DNA of 64,000 nucleotides. Origin: Buddleja alternifolia (Eukaryota > Streptophyta > Magnoliopsida > Lamiales > Scrophulariaceae). Positions 23,862 to 35,808 of the stretch are shown piece after piece. The translations under genes and the position numbers were made by a program. The stretch lies in NCBI GenBank assembly GCA_019426215.1, contig CM033408.1:21272375-21336374 (forward strand). Direction: 5' to 3'. The notes under the pieces were generated by a model. That model ran no database searches. It saw only the letters and a list, made by a program, of their open reading frames with translations, and was not told the origin of the DNA. The first letter of the stretch is position 1. Each line of letters begins with the position of its first letter.

Positions 23862-25079
23862 ACCATTAACTAAAGAAGCATTCCCAACTAATTTATTTCC
23901 ATAATAAATGTAGCAATCTAACTTAGAAAAACGGAATGTATACCCAATTTTAACTAAGATGGGAATAGATACAATGTTCTTAAGCCCCTTGGGCAAAACT
24001 AAAACACACATGAGAAAATAGTAAATGTCCAGAATTCAAATATAAAGAAGTAGATCCTATTCTAGTAGCCGCGACGCTTTCCCCGCTGCCTACTTTGATC
24101 ATCACTTCTTCATGGCCAAGCTTTCTACTTCTTTGTAGATCTTGTTCCAAACAACACACATGAGCACTAGCCCCTGAGTCTAGAATCCATGAAGTAGAAA
24201 AAACGGTCATAGAACAATTAGTTTCAAAAACAAAAAGTTCTATACCTTTTGCGCCTTTGCCTAATTTAGGACAATTCCTCTTCCAGTGGCCAAGCTCACC
24301 GCACTCGAGACATCTGTCCGTTTTCTTAGGTCCTTTGCTCTTATAAAACCCTTGAGCCTTTCCTTTACCCTTTTGGACACCCCTTTCAGCTCCAAGCTTG
24401 CCATACTGCTTCTTGTTCTTCTTCGGCTTACACTTAGACTTTTTAGGTCCAGAAGAAATGACCAAGGTAGTTTCCTTTCCCTTTGGTTTCATTTGAGATT
24501 GTGAAGTAACCAACTTGTTCATTAGCCCAGCTAAATTGCACTCTATCTCATTGCAGTTAAAGTTAACCACAATTTGGGAGAAAAAATCTGGAAGAGACTG
24601 CAAGATTAAGTCAGTTTGAAGGGTGACGTTCATGGTGAAGTCGAGCGCTTCTACTTTCTCAATCCTCGAAATAATTTTGAGGACATGATGACCAACCTTC
24701 TCACTTTCTTTCATCTTGGCTCCGAAGAGTTCTTTCGATATCTCATATCGTGCATTCGACTATGCTCACCATAGAGCTCTACCGGGAGAGCTAGGATAGC
24801 TCTTGCAGTGGGCATCTTATCATGTGACCTTTGAAGTTCATTGGTTATGGATCCCAGCATGTATCCTCTTACTCGGATGTCGTCCTTGACCTATTTTTCA
24901 TGGGCTTGGACTTCTTCCTCACTAGCTCGTGTCCTGGCTGGAGCAGCCGGGATATCAGCCTCCAAGACATATCCCAGAGATTCCATATTGAGGACAATCG
25001 TCAAATTTCTAAGCCAGTTCACATAATTGGGTCCAGTAAGAGTATTCTTTTCGAGTAGTATTGAAAGTGGGTTTGGCAT
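23862..25079 (-). pseudogene. Copia gag and protease/pre-integrase fragment, frameshifted
   Basis: The minus strand opens at 25079 with the copia gag start (LTGPNYVNWLRNLTIVLNM). After frame changes it continues in an open frame 24714-23980, with a basic region, a CCHC zinc knuckle (CLECGELGHWKRNC) and the protease active-site segment WILDSGASAHVC. Further on, LPKGLKNIVSIPILVKIGY and NKLVGNASLVNGLY belong to the pre-integrase segment. At 23862 this ends and LTR sequence follows without integrase. It is not functional. Confidence 0.85.
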
Positions 25080-28000
25080 TCTGAGAGAGATTTAACGAGA
25101 AAAATAACTACAGAAATAAACCAGATTAAATTAGATTACTTGTATTTGACTTAACTAAGAAGATTAAGGACTTAAAATTTGTCTTGGCTCCCACTGCATT
25201 TTTCGAATCCCACACTCCCATGTGAAAATCGAGAATCCTCATTGGCATCGATTCCACAGCAGGTATTGAGGTCCTCAATTAATTACATGGGTTGCAACGT
25301 AACCGATTTCTGGCCCATCAATCAATTGAAGTGATGTCCAACATCAATTTATCCAATAAATATTTCAATATCTTCCCCATAGTTCACCAAACCGCAACCG
25401 AACAGGTTTCTAAGCTCGTGAACTACCCGAGTTCATTCCCACTAACTCCTATAATCTAACATTTGAATTTCACCTTGCAACCGAACAGGTTTCTGGGGTG
25501 AAACATGCTTCGATTAAGGCATTCTATGCACTTAATAAAATTTCAAATTTTTTGTAAATGCATAACCCCCATTACTGGGAAACAGTACACATTTATAGTA
25601 ATTTTAATTTTAGAAAGCTTAGTGGAGGGCGAGGATGTCACGCATCCTTTTCTAACTCGGTATTATTTATTTGAGAGAATTTAAATTGTCAAATGTTTGG
25701 TCTCAGTTTGCATATTAGTCAATTTATATAGCGCAACTATCACATATTGCATAAAATATACTACTAATAAATATGCCTATCAATATTATTATGGAATTAA
25801 ATAAATAAATTCATATACACTTGATCATGAACTTTTCTGGAGGGCCTGAGCCATTAGGCTATCACATATAAAGGTAAAGCAGAAAAACAAAATTTTATAG
25901 GCTTAAATAATTTAGTACAACAACCCATGCAAAGATAAGTAAATCGAACATAACCTAAGTCCATGATCGGTGTTTCTATCACATAAGACATGCTCACATC
26001 AATTAATATATGCTCGCAACATTTAATACATGCTCGCATTATTAAAACACTTATGTTGATATTAACATTTTAGTCGAACTAAAAAGTCCTTTAATAAATT
26101 CCCAACTTTTATATATTATTTATTTCAATTAAAATCATTCTAGTCCTACTAGATGACTTAGATATACAAAATTCAAAATTAAGTATATCTACCTTTAATT
26201 AAAATAATATTAGTCCAACTAAATAAATACATAAAATATGGAATTCTATTTTATTATGATTTAAAGCAACCATTAAATGGAAAAACTTTTATTTGATTAA
26301 AGAATTAATTATTAATCATCCAAGAAAAATAATTTATATTTTTAATTCAAATATTCAAGTAATTTTCAAGTTGAGGAAAAATTAATAATGTTTAATCCAT
26401 AAATTAATTACTAATCTCCAAAAAAAAAATTTAATTATTCTAATTAAATATTTAATTTTAATTAATCTTATAGGGCTCGATTTCATCAAACCCGAGTTAC
26501 CATCCTTTTGGTCTACTTGGATTTAATTCAATTGGACTCGAATTAATTAATTCGAAAAACATACACACTTTATTAATTTCTATTGGGCTACTTTTAATAA
26601 AAATCCAAATCACCTATCTAATGGCCCATTTGGAATTAATTAAATTAAGCACAAACTAATTAATAAGTCCAGATTGAGTAAATTTCTTGTTGGGCTTAAT
26701 TAAATTATATCGGGTCATCATCCTTTTGACCCACCCGAATAATAAAATTTACCCAAACCCAAATTTCAATTTCGACCCAACACATAGCCCATTTACCAAC
26801 CCGGAGCCCGGACCCAAATCAGCGGAGCGGGTGTCGAAACACACGACCCGTCGGGCTGTGCACACGACCCGACGAGCCGTGGCAGGTGGCCAGGCCACAT
26901 GACCTGGCCGTGTGGCACGCACGCGCTGCTGCATGCAGATTCTCGGGGTTCTTCGAGCCCTGTTTTTCCTCGTTTTTTATTTTTTTTACATGCATCACAA
27001 ATATACCCAGATACACAATAAATATAAAAAATCAAAATCGATGCTTTAAACCATAAAAACGCAGATTTAATTAACACATAATTGCATGCTTCAAAAACAC
27101 ATATTATGCATATCATAAAGGAAAAACTATTGTTTAGGGAATAGGAAGATTTCAAATTTATAAAGACACGACAATTCTTAACTAATTACGGAGAAGTGAT
27201 TCCTGAACTTTACAAGTTACTAAAATGGTAAATTCAATGCAAAATCATATTTGTGTCAACTATTTCATCTTTTTTTATTTTTTTAATTATCCATATTCTT
27301 CACTTATTAATTTTTCTTTCATCATAAATGAAGTTTAACTTCTTCTTTTTCCCTTACAAAGTTGCCCAATAGATTTATCAAAAAATACTAGCAACATTCT
27401 ATTGTATGTTTGATACAAATTATTAAAAAATAATAAATTCGATGCAAAATCATTTTGTCTTACCCAATTCATATGTTTCCAAGAAAAATACAAATTATCC
27501 ACTCATCCAATTTTGTTTCATAACTAATTAAAGTTTATTTATCTTCATTTGTACAAATTGACCCATCACATTGAATAAACATGCAATATAAGTTGGGAAA
27601 AATTGTACAACACATCTAAAAGTTTAAAATAATTGAAAATGATAATATATAAGCTTTTCTTTATAAATAAAGATTTTGTATTCCTGCAACACTATATTTT
27701 TTTATAACAACTGAATCGTCTATGACCTTGTAATTAAATGCCTATAAGTATATCCCTTGAAAATTTTAATTAAAAATACTCAACCATGATTTAATAATTA
27801 TTATTAATTAATAACCTTGATCTGAATAATTTTTTCACGCAACAAAGCATGCAAGTACAACTATGATCATACAAATGATCGTCACGGATAAATATGATAG
27901 AAAACTATGCAAATTTTGACATTATTCATAAAGAAATGATTAGAAAAAATTCATATAGGTCTTTCTTTCAATTAAGAAACCATCCATGAAAAGATAATTA

Positions 28001-28602
28001 CTTATGTAATTTGATATATCATAGGGCTAATTGTTTGAATTATTATTTTGTCATAATATGAAGTATCATATGGTTTATCGAGCATCATTTTCTGAAGTCA
28101 TTTAAAATATTATAATTACATTGCTTGGTATACTATCTAATATTTTCTTAATCTCTTATTTCTTGTTACGTGACTGCAACTTTTGAAGTTGTTACTTGTA
28201 TATAAAATTAAGAAGTTTATTTAATGTAATTTTCAATTATCTTAAAGTATTTTTAAGTGTTGTAAATTTATTTCAGACATACAATATAATATTACTTACA
28301 TTTTTGATAAATCTATTGGGTAGTTTTGTAAAAAAAAAAAAAGTTAAACTTTATTTGTGATGAACGAAAAATTAACAAGTGAAGAATATGTATAATTAAA
28401 AAAAAAGATGAAATAGGTGACACAAATATGATTTTACATTGAATTTACCATTTTAATAATTTGTAAAGTTTAGGAATCTCTTCTCCCTAATTACTTAAGA
28501 ATTGTTATGTCTTTATAAATTTGAAATCTTCCTATTCCCTAAACAATAATTTTCCCTATCATAAAACACATAAACTCAATTAAATATGTGAATCAGAGAT
28601 TG
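25080..28602 (-). other. Untranslated leader of the copia element, enlarged by an insertion
   Basis: Lies between the primer-binding site and gag. Without the 1437-bp insertion at 27120-28556 it is about 2.1 kb, long for a leader. It is AT-rich apart from a GC-rich block of repeated palindromic words at 26841-26916, with CACGACCCG and GGCCAGGCCACATGACCTGG. The small frames around that block overlap on both strands and look non-coding. Confidence 0.6.
27120..28556. mobile_element. Fold-back / Mutator-type long-TIR element, 1437 bp, 9-bp duplication TATCATAAA
   Basis: The left arm from 27120 (through ATTGTTTAGGGAATAGG) is inverted at the right arm ending 28556, and pairing continues for roughly 250 bases, through TTGCCCAATAGATTTATCAA and its inverse. 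TATCATAAA flanks both ends (27111-27119 and 28557-28565). The left arm also has a diverged direct repeat of about 204 bases (27232 and 27436, shared word GATGCAAAATCAT). The centre is very AT-rich with no coding frame. Confidence 0.87.
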
Positions 28603-28615
28603 ACTCTGATACCAC
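28603..28615 (-). other. Primer-binding site of the copia element
   Basis: The minus strand reads GTGGTATCAGAGT immediately after the LTR end CCCAACA. TGGTATCAGAG is complementary to the 3' end of initiator methionine tRNA, the standard primer of copia elements. It confirms orientation and the LTR boundary at 28616. Confidence 0.92.
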
Positions 28616-30390
28616 TGTTGGGTTTCGTGAAAAATAACATAAACGCAGCAGAAGGATTTCAAAAAATTTTATTTTAAAAACCCAAAGTTGAATTTAATGA
28701 TCGCATATTCAAATTGCACGATAAACTTAATGAATAAAATTACTCGTTAAAACAAATTTGTTGGAGAATTTCTTCTTCCTCTCAAAAATTTGAAACTTCC
28801 AAATCTTCAATCCTTTATTTGAATTTTCAAATCTTGAACTTGATCTGAACAACGAAAATACGCCATCTCTAAATTGTCACGCACAGATCAACAAACGAAA
28901 AATTCCCACTTCTTCTCTAAAGGGGGCGACGGCTAGGGTTAATAGAGAGGGGAGGAATCTTTTCTTCTTTCTTTCTAGGAGAGTTATGAGAGTTGTGTAT
29001 ACTTGTTCAAAGTCAAATAGTCCTTATATACCTCATGACTTATTGAACAAGTCAAAACAAAAGAGCCCTAAATTAGGGCATCACTTGGACGCCACTTTGG
29101 GGCCTAATTTGTGTCCACTTGGACACTTATTTAGCCCCGGGATTTGTTTTGTTTTTAATTAATTCTTTATTTAATCAATAATTTATTATATCCAATAAAT
29201 AAATAAATTAATTAATTAAATAATCTAATTAATTAGATAAATTAATTCACTAATATATTTCCCTAGGAAATTAATTAATAATTAATCTTATCCTTATAAT
29301 TAATTATTTCATCTAATGAATAATTAATTATTTAGTTTATCCAATAAATTAAAACTCCTAGAAGAAAAGTAGAAATTCTTTTTTTCATTTTTCTTTATCA
29401 ATCCTTTAGCGCGACTCTTTAGGTTCGTTTCGTTTGAAAATGAGAGGAAACCAAAGGAAGTGGGTAACACCTAGCCAGTCAAGTGGCCCACTTCGTAGCC
29501 CAAACGAAAACGAATGAATAGAATCATTCTGCAACCTTCCAATCGTAAATCCCGTGTAAGTATAAACCCTTTGTTCGTGTACCACAGTCAAGTGAGAGTC
29601 ATGACTATGTCAAACTCACTGGACTTGATCATATGTATTAATTATAATAATACGAGATCATTGAGATCTATTTAGTGCGTAGAACAATCGTCTCTTTTTG
29701 CTTTGGTCAAAGATTTTGATTTCTATTTATCTATAATCACATAGGGTACTTTTTCACTCACTTATGAAAGAACAAATCTCATTTAGATATCAGCTAAGAC
29801 TACCATTTGCCCATCAAGCCGCATTTCGAGGTCGACCCCACCAACGGGTGAATTAGGTCTAACTACTCTAATGAAATACTTGACGTCCCAAATGCATCTT
29901 CAGCATGATGATTCAGGTCAAAGGTTCACTTACACCTATTACGCATTATCAGTTCTGTCATTGACAGTCACAGAGTGAAAACCTATGTGACAGAACCGAT
30001 GCGAGTCGTGTTCGAGCATATCAATTCCACTGATGTGCCTACAATCTTAATCTCCTACCATCCCATGATACTAGACAGACACTCCCATGTCAGAGATAAG
30101 ATTTGTACAAGTGTTTTAAATCTTTATTTGTCCATTAAAGACTTCACTTTACTTGCAAACTTGTTTTAGTAATCAAGATCGATCTCTCTAGTGCCACTCT
30201 TCCTAACCCATAGGAAATAGAGGGATCGCACTGGAAACATGGATAAAACGTTTTACACTACTTATAGATGCAAATAAGATTTAAGTAAAAACTAAATAAT
30301 GCCTTTATTAATAATATCCAAATAAGTTAATTACAAGATAGATGCCCTATCATTCTATCCTCTATGACATCTGAGGGCATAATCCTAACA
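28616..30390 (-). repeat. Complete 5' LTR of the copia element, 1775 bp
   Basis: On the minus strand it starts TGTTAGGATTATGCCC (30390) and ends CCCAACA (28616), next to the primer-binding site. It contains a strong hairpin at 29424-29514. Much of it is recognisably related to the LTR at 41422-44376, for example CCACCAACGGGTGAATT. It has no coding content; its frame at 29591-29406 parallels the hairpin. Confidence 0.92.
29424..29514. other. Conserved LTR hairpin
   Basis: The outer arms TTCGTTTCGTTTG (29424-29436) and CAAACGAAAACGAA (29501-29514) pair. The inner arms GAAGTGGG (29457-29464) and CCCACTTC (29487-29494) pair around a 22-base loop. Homologous hairpins lie at 23630-23720 and 42096-42188. 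In the third copy the arms differ but remain complementary. The role is unknown; packaging, dimerisation and 3'-end formation are all possible. Confidence 0.65.
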
Positions 30391-30395
30391 CTTGT

Positions 30396-31329
30396 GTTGG
30401 AAAATTAAATAAATCCTCCAACTTAAGCCCACTAGTATACATGCCTATATGGGCTATTGGACGATTAATTGGGTTATGTTGGCCCAGTCAACTTAGTCCA
30501 ATTAATTTAATCAAATAACATTTAATCAAATTAAATATATATTGATTAAATCAATATTCTTATGAATTAATTAACTAATATTCTAGTTTAAATATTAATT
30601 AACCTAGTCAATTAAATATTTAAACTAATTAATTTAATTTACCATTGTTTAATCCGATTAAACTACCAACTAATTTTTCCAATCAATTAATTCGTCCTTT
30701 CAAAGGACAAATTACTTAAACGCCCTCCAAATACAACAACCGATTTAACGTGGTTCGGCATAACTTGCCTATATCCACGGACCAACATAAGACTACATCT
30801 TTATTTCTTTCAATGAGCATCACATAATTATATTATTAAGTTCACCTATTTATAATTGTAGAGCACTTCTAAACCCTAACAAAGTAGAAAACAAAGTCTT
30901 AATACAAAGGGAAGAGTTCTAATCACAAAAGAAAACAAAAAAGATCAAAAGAAGGCCAAAGAAGGAACTTTTTAGATTTGCTCATAGTGATGAACGTTGT
31001 GGTGTTCAATGCCAAATGCTGTAGCGTTCCCTTAAATTAGTCGCAACCATGAACGCCGCAGTGTTCGCCCCTGAATGCTGCGGCGTTCCAGGCTGATTCA
31101 TGTCAATACAGCTTTTTGACCCCCGACGCCGCCCGGAACGCCTTTTTGGCTCGTTTCTTCCTTATTCTACCCTGTTTCCTCTTGTCTTCGATTCTCTTTT
31201 GATCCCAATAGTGTGATCCCATGCTTATATATATGTACAACTAGAATTACCCCCAAAAAGAAAAGAAAAAAGAAAAAAGGCATGTTCTAATTGGAAACTA
31301 GATATAATAAGCGCTTAAATAGATGATGA
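30396..31329 (-). mobile_element. LTR-like sequence right of the copia insertion, with a word array
   Basis: Probably includes the rest of the outer LTR that begins at 22179. From about 30740 the minus strand carries GGCAAGTTATGCCGAACCACG, a type of sequence common near the end of plant copia LTRs. At 30990-31088 lie four 15-17-base palindromic words of the form TGAAYGYYGYRGYGTTC. No protein-coding frame is present. Element limits are uncertain. Confidence 0.4.
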
Positions 31330-33990
31330 CTAGTGAAAAATATTATATTAATTATCAATTTGATTCTTTTTGTTTATATTTAGGGATTTATCAAATTTAA
31401 TTTCAAGATTAAATGATTGATTTAATTGATATTTTAATATGTATTTTATTGGCTAATCAAATATCACCACGTGTTGAGGTGTCACAACCAATCAAACTTT
31501 GTCTTGTAGTTAAGAAGTCCACAATCAATCTAAGTGCGCCTTGTGGAAATATTCACCAATCAAGTGATATTTATCTCTTTAATTTAATATAGATATTAAA
31601 GAGATAATATCTATGAAGATTATCTTCTTCAGCTAATCAAACGGCTCCAAAAATGTTGATATTATCTCTTAATAAATACAAAAATTAAAGTTATAGTTAT
31701 CAAAGATACTCAAATGTTTATGGACTCCTCCATCCTACAACTATAAATAGGGTCCTAGGAGCTCATAATTAAAGACACGATAAAAATCACTTGAAGTTAG
31801 AGAAGACAAAGGAAGTTCTTCAAATTCTCTTTGCAAAACTTCTTCAAATCCAAGAAGGTTTAAGGTATTCAAGGCGAATATCAAAGCGTTCTTGAGGAAA
31901 TTCATCTCAAGATCAAGGAGCCAAGTCCCTTGCACAAACGTTATAGAAGTTCAAATCAAGTTGAAGGAAGATCAAAGTGACAAGCCGACCTTGAATCTTT
32001 CAACTTCCACGCAACATTTATACCATTTGATTTGAGATTAAGCTGTTGGTCCCTCGTATTAATGTTATAAATATTCAAATTCACTTTGAAGAAGATTAAA
32101 GAAGCAAAATTGACTCCGACATTCATATCAATATTCTTGAATAGAAATAGGGATTGTACTCTAATTTTTTTAATTAATCTATAAAATTTATTTTGTCACT
32201 ATATTTGTGTTTCTCTGTACATACATAAAAATTTATTGTGTACAAATTTTGGCATGCCCATTGGGATAATCTCTACCTCTCATCTCTTCCTTTCACCAAA
32301 TGTCAAATGGAAACTTAAGCCAAAACTTTAAAGTTGGTGGAATTCAAGATTTCAATCTCAAGTTCTTCAAACTCCACATGCAAGATTGTTGGTGTTACCA
32401 CAAGAAGTATGTCAATGAAGCTACAAGCATCTTTAGAGGTTGCTCACCAAGTGTCTTGGCGGTGAAGCTAACAATGATGAAGACAAGTGTTTGTCATTTT
32501 CCGCACGCTCAACATCAAGTTACTCGAATGTCGTTCATGTCATGATGACCAATGTTACAACTCTAAAAAAACAAATTTCAAACTTGGACAAAGTTGTTGA
32601 ATTGCTAACAAAACATGTTCAAGAATAAGACTCCAAAATTGCTAAATTGATGAACAAAGCAGAAAACATTGACGCCAGCCACAAAATGGGAAAACACGTT
32701 GGAGTGCATGATGAAGCTGAGATGTCAAATAGTCAACGTACAATTGAGAAGGAAAAATCTATTGTCAAAGAGCTTCAAGTTTCATGTGATAGAACTATCC
32801 CAATTGGTCAGTTGAAGGAGTTTATCATGGGAACGATCAAAGACAAATTTAATGGAAGCTCCAAATCATCTCTAGATGTCAAGCCATACACCCAAAGAAT
32901 TGACGATTTGAAGTTGCCAACTGGCTATCTGTTAAAGTTAGTGCCCGACATGCCAATTATTTGGGCACCATTCAGGTGCCATTCTCTAGATAACTCTTTG
33001 GAGCAATCTTATTGTAACTAGGTCAAACCTTTACTTGGCATTTTTTTATTCTTAACTATTTATTAGCTGCTTAGAATAAAGTCCTTTGGGGTATCGTTGC
33101 ATTCATTAGGTATGGGTAATGATGGAATATACCTCCAAGGCCGTGGTCGTTAGCTTAGTTCCAAGTCGTGAATGTGACTGTCAATATGAGGGATATCGAC
33201 AAGTCCTAAGAGACTCTTTTGTATGTATATGTGCTCAGAGGACGTGCCTCATCCCATCAACATTGGTACGGTGAAAGCTTATATGCATATAAGGGTTTCC
33301 GAAATGGGTAAACTGAATTACCTCATAGAAGTTCCTTAATTGGAATTTTATTCGAATCTGGAACATCCAATAATCACGTAGATGTAAGAGTAATCCTCGT
33401 GGACTTGAGGTTTCATAGGTTATCTTGTGTATGGTCCACCATGCTTTGATCTATCTAATGATTACAGAACTATGTGAATTGTACATGGGATATCTTGGGT
33501 ATGGCCTGATCATGCACGAAGGTACATGAGAGATCAAGGAGGGATCCATCTCTAGTGTAACAAATCATTGAATCTCCTATGTTTACAAGATGTATCGGCT
33601 TAAGAACTCTCCGGTCGGGGCAAGATATCTAAAGAGACGTATGGTTTCCTCGTTTAGATGATCCAAGTCGATAGCACAATTAATGGCAAACATAGAGATT
33701 GAGTTATTAGAATTTCAATTATACCATTACTCTAGACACGATCCAGGAGATTAGATGGAGTGATCTTACTTACACGAGGATCGTGATTATGAAAGGATGT
33801 ATCTTTATACAATCGTTTATGCCTAGGTCTTCATGGCCGTTGCTAGACAGTAACCACGATTTGTAGGTGCCTTGGGTTAATATGATGGTAGGGACATTTA
33901 ACCACGTATAGCAAAGTAAGACTCAATCTACACCATTGATACCATTTGATCACAAGGTCTGGATTTAACCCATCTTTCAGATTATAAAAT
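31330..33990 (+). mobile_element. Gag-truncated gypsy element, copy 1
   Basis: The LTR region ends at 32244 (TGTGTACA), followed by the AATTTTGGCATGCCCATTGG primer region. A TATA box CTATAAATAGGG sits at 31741 within the LTR. A gag fragment (32300-33021) and about 1 kb of non-coding 3' sequence follow. Copy 2 (39735-44520) has the same order and the same gag break, so the deletion predates their spread. The LTR start near 31330 and the 3' limit near 33990 are approximate; no 3' LTR is visible. Confidence 0.7.
32300..33021 (+). pseudogene. Gypsy gag N-terminal fragment, copy 1
   Basis: Frame 32440-33021 reads through one TAA (32626) and contains HVMMTNVTTLKKQISNLDKV (a coiled-coil-like heptad region), KIAKLMNKAENID and KEFIMGTIKDKFNGSSKSSL, all typical of the N-terminal part of a plant gypsy gag. 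It breaks after LPTGY, where the rest of gag should begin, and continues into unrelated sequence. The first 50 codons lie in another frame. No protease or reverse transcriptase follows. Confidence 0.72.
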
Positions 33991-34407
33991 TTTTTTTAAT
34001 GATGGCAGGGACATTTTAGTCAATAAACGAAAATACTGTGTTACAAAATCCATTTTACCTCCCAAAATTCCGCCCTCACGCTCCTCAAATTTCTTCTTCA
34101 ATCTCAGAATACTGATTAGGATTATACCAATTCTAGAATACAATTCACAATCCAAATCTCACCTTCCTTTCAAACACTCAACATCTTTTTATCTCTTGCC
34201 AACATGTCCTCTGTAAATATATACATATATGTATATATATGTATCTAACTATGATGTGAGTACACACAGATACACACATAGACACACATACACCTCCACA
34301 TCCAGATAAACATATAAATCCTAGTTAACATACATAATTAACATAATTAATTCACCAAATGAATCCCCTTTTATTCCAATTCTCGTACTTTGACCAGGGG
34401 TATAATA
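33991..34407. other. Intergenic DNA, nothing recognised
   Basis: AT-rich sequence between the gypsy copy and the satellite, with a short run of TATATGTATATATATG near 34217. I see no gene, terminal repeat or RNA gene. Confidence 0.4.
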
Positions 34408-34918
34408 TGGGGTATTATTAACACATTATACTGTATAATATACCGTATAATGTGTTATAACATACTGTATAATAACTTATAAGATACTGTATAATTAAAT
34501 ATTTTTAATATGTTATAAACACATAGTGTATAATGAGCTATAATATACTGTATAATGTGTTATAACATACCGTATAATGACTTATAAGATACTGTATAAT
34601 TGAATATTTTTAATATGTTATAAACAGATACTGTATAATTATTTATAATATACCGTATAATGTGTTGTAACATACTATATAATGGCTTATAAGATACTGT
34701 ATAATTGAATATTTTTAATATGTTATAAACACATACTGTATAATGAGTTATAATATACTGTATAATGTGTTATAACATATCATATAATGGCTTATAAGAT
34801 ACTGTATAATTGAATATTTTTAATATGTTATAAACACATACTGTATAATGAGTTATAATATATTGTATAATGTGTCATAGCATACTGTATAATAGCTTAT
34901 AAGATACTGTATAATTGT
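34408..34918. repeat. AT-rich tandem repeat, about 105-bp period, nearly 5 copies
   Basis: The phrase TGTATAATT(G/A)AATATTTTTAAT recurs at about 34489, 34593, 34699 and 34804, and its beginning again at 34907, spacing 104-106. Within each unit ACTGTATAAT or a variant recurs about every 26 bases (followed by GTGTTATAA, GGCTTATAAG, TGAATATT or GAGTTATAA). The array therefore has a four-part higher-order structure. No coding content. Confidence 0.9.
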
Positions 34919-35167
34919 GATGCACTTTTGATTTAATGCTTCTGCATTTCTTCTTGTAGATTTGGGCCATATCATCCTTCTTCGAAGTTAAGGCCTGAAG
35001 CCTTCGATGTAACACAACTTTATGATAGAATGTAATCAATTTGTACTGAAGTGCTTTTGTTTGTTTTCTTTGTAAAATGGTATCTGGATTGAACGAATTC
35101 AAATCCAAGGATTCCAAATCTATGTCTATACTGATGTGTGTGAATATAGTCTGTATTTAAACTTCAA

Positions 35168-35168
<1 letters not shown>

Positions 35169-35208
<40 letters not shown>
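35169..35208. repeat. (AT)n microsatellite
   Basis: An uninterrupted alternating AT run of about 40 bases between the satellite and the dead hAT gene. Similar shorter runs occur at about 35440, 59711 and 63941. Confidence 0.95.
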
Positions 35209-35209
<1 letters not shown>

Positions 35210-35808
35210 GCATCTGATGGAGAAGACGATGAAAAAGATATTACATTTTCTGAGACGTGAGTTTGTGGGCATTGAAAAATGAATTATTTGACTATTATAC
35301 CCCTAATCCAATTGAAATCAATTCCCCCACCTGTTTTTTTATTCCTTTTTGGATTGTTGGATTTAATAGATCCAATGGTGTAGATTGGATCTTATATCTT
35401 ATTTAATATAGGGTATGTATTAGATCTTGACCCTATATATATATATATAATTCATTATGATAATTGAGATGGTGATTGATTAAACAAATGAATATAATTG
35501 AAGGATTTAGCAGAGAAATTAAAGATAGTTTGTTTATAATAAAGTAAAAGGCCCACTTAGATAAATGATTGTATGTTTATAATAAAGTAAAAAGGAATAT
35601 CAGTAGATTATGTAATTACATATAATAGAAATTTGTCTCCTCGGCCATGCAAAGAAAGAGCCTACTTGAACGGCATGCAAAATATTTATATTTAATATTT
35701 AATGTCTTTTTTCTTCTAATTGTTATTAGTGGTTTAAATAAAAATAAATATTTATATATGTATTAGGATTTTGTTGTTACTTATGCCAAAAGAGTAATTC
35801 TTTGTAGG

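Larger units (their letters stand above)
22501..30390 (-). mobile_element. Ty1/copia element with most of pol and part of one LTR deleted; target duplication CTTGT
   Basis: The minus-strand order is 5' LTR 30390-28616 (TGTTAGGATTATGCCC ... CCCAACA), primer-binding site, a long leader, gag and protease (25079-23862), then directly a truncated 3' LTR (23859-22501). CTTGT flanks both ends (22496-22500 and 30391-30395), so both outer ends are original. The integrase, reverse transcriptase, RNase H, polypurine tract and first part of the 3' LTR have been lost internally. Two long-TIR elements (23186-23551 and 27120-28556) inserted later. Confidence 0.9.

Noticed and set aside
26687..27155. Overlapping frames on both strands in the copia leader
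   Set aside because: They cover a GC-rich palindromic block and are mirror frames; none resembles a known protein.
34408..34918. Regular repeats considered as a CRISPR array
   Set aside because: Repeats are directly tandem without unique spacers, and the DNA is plant nuclear.
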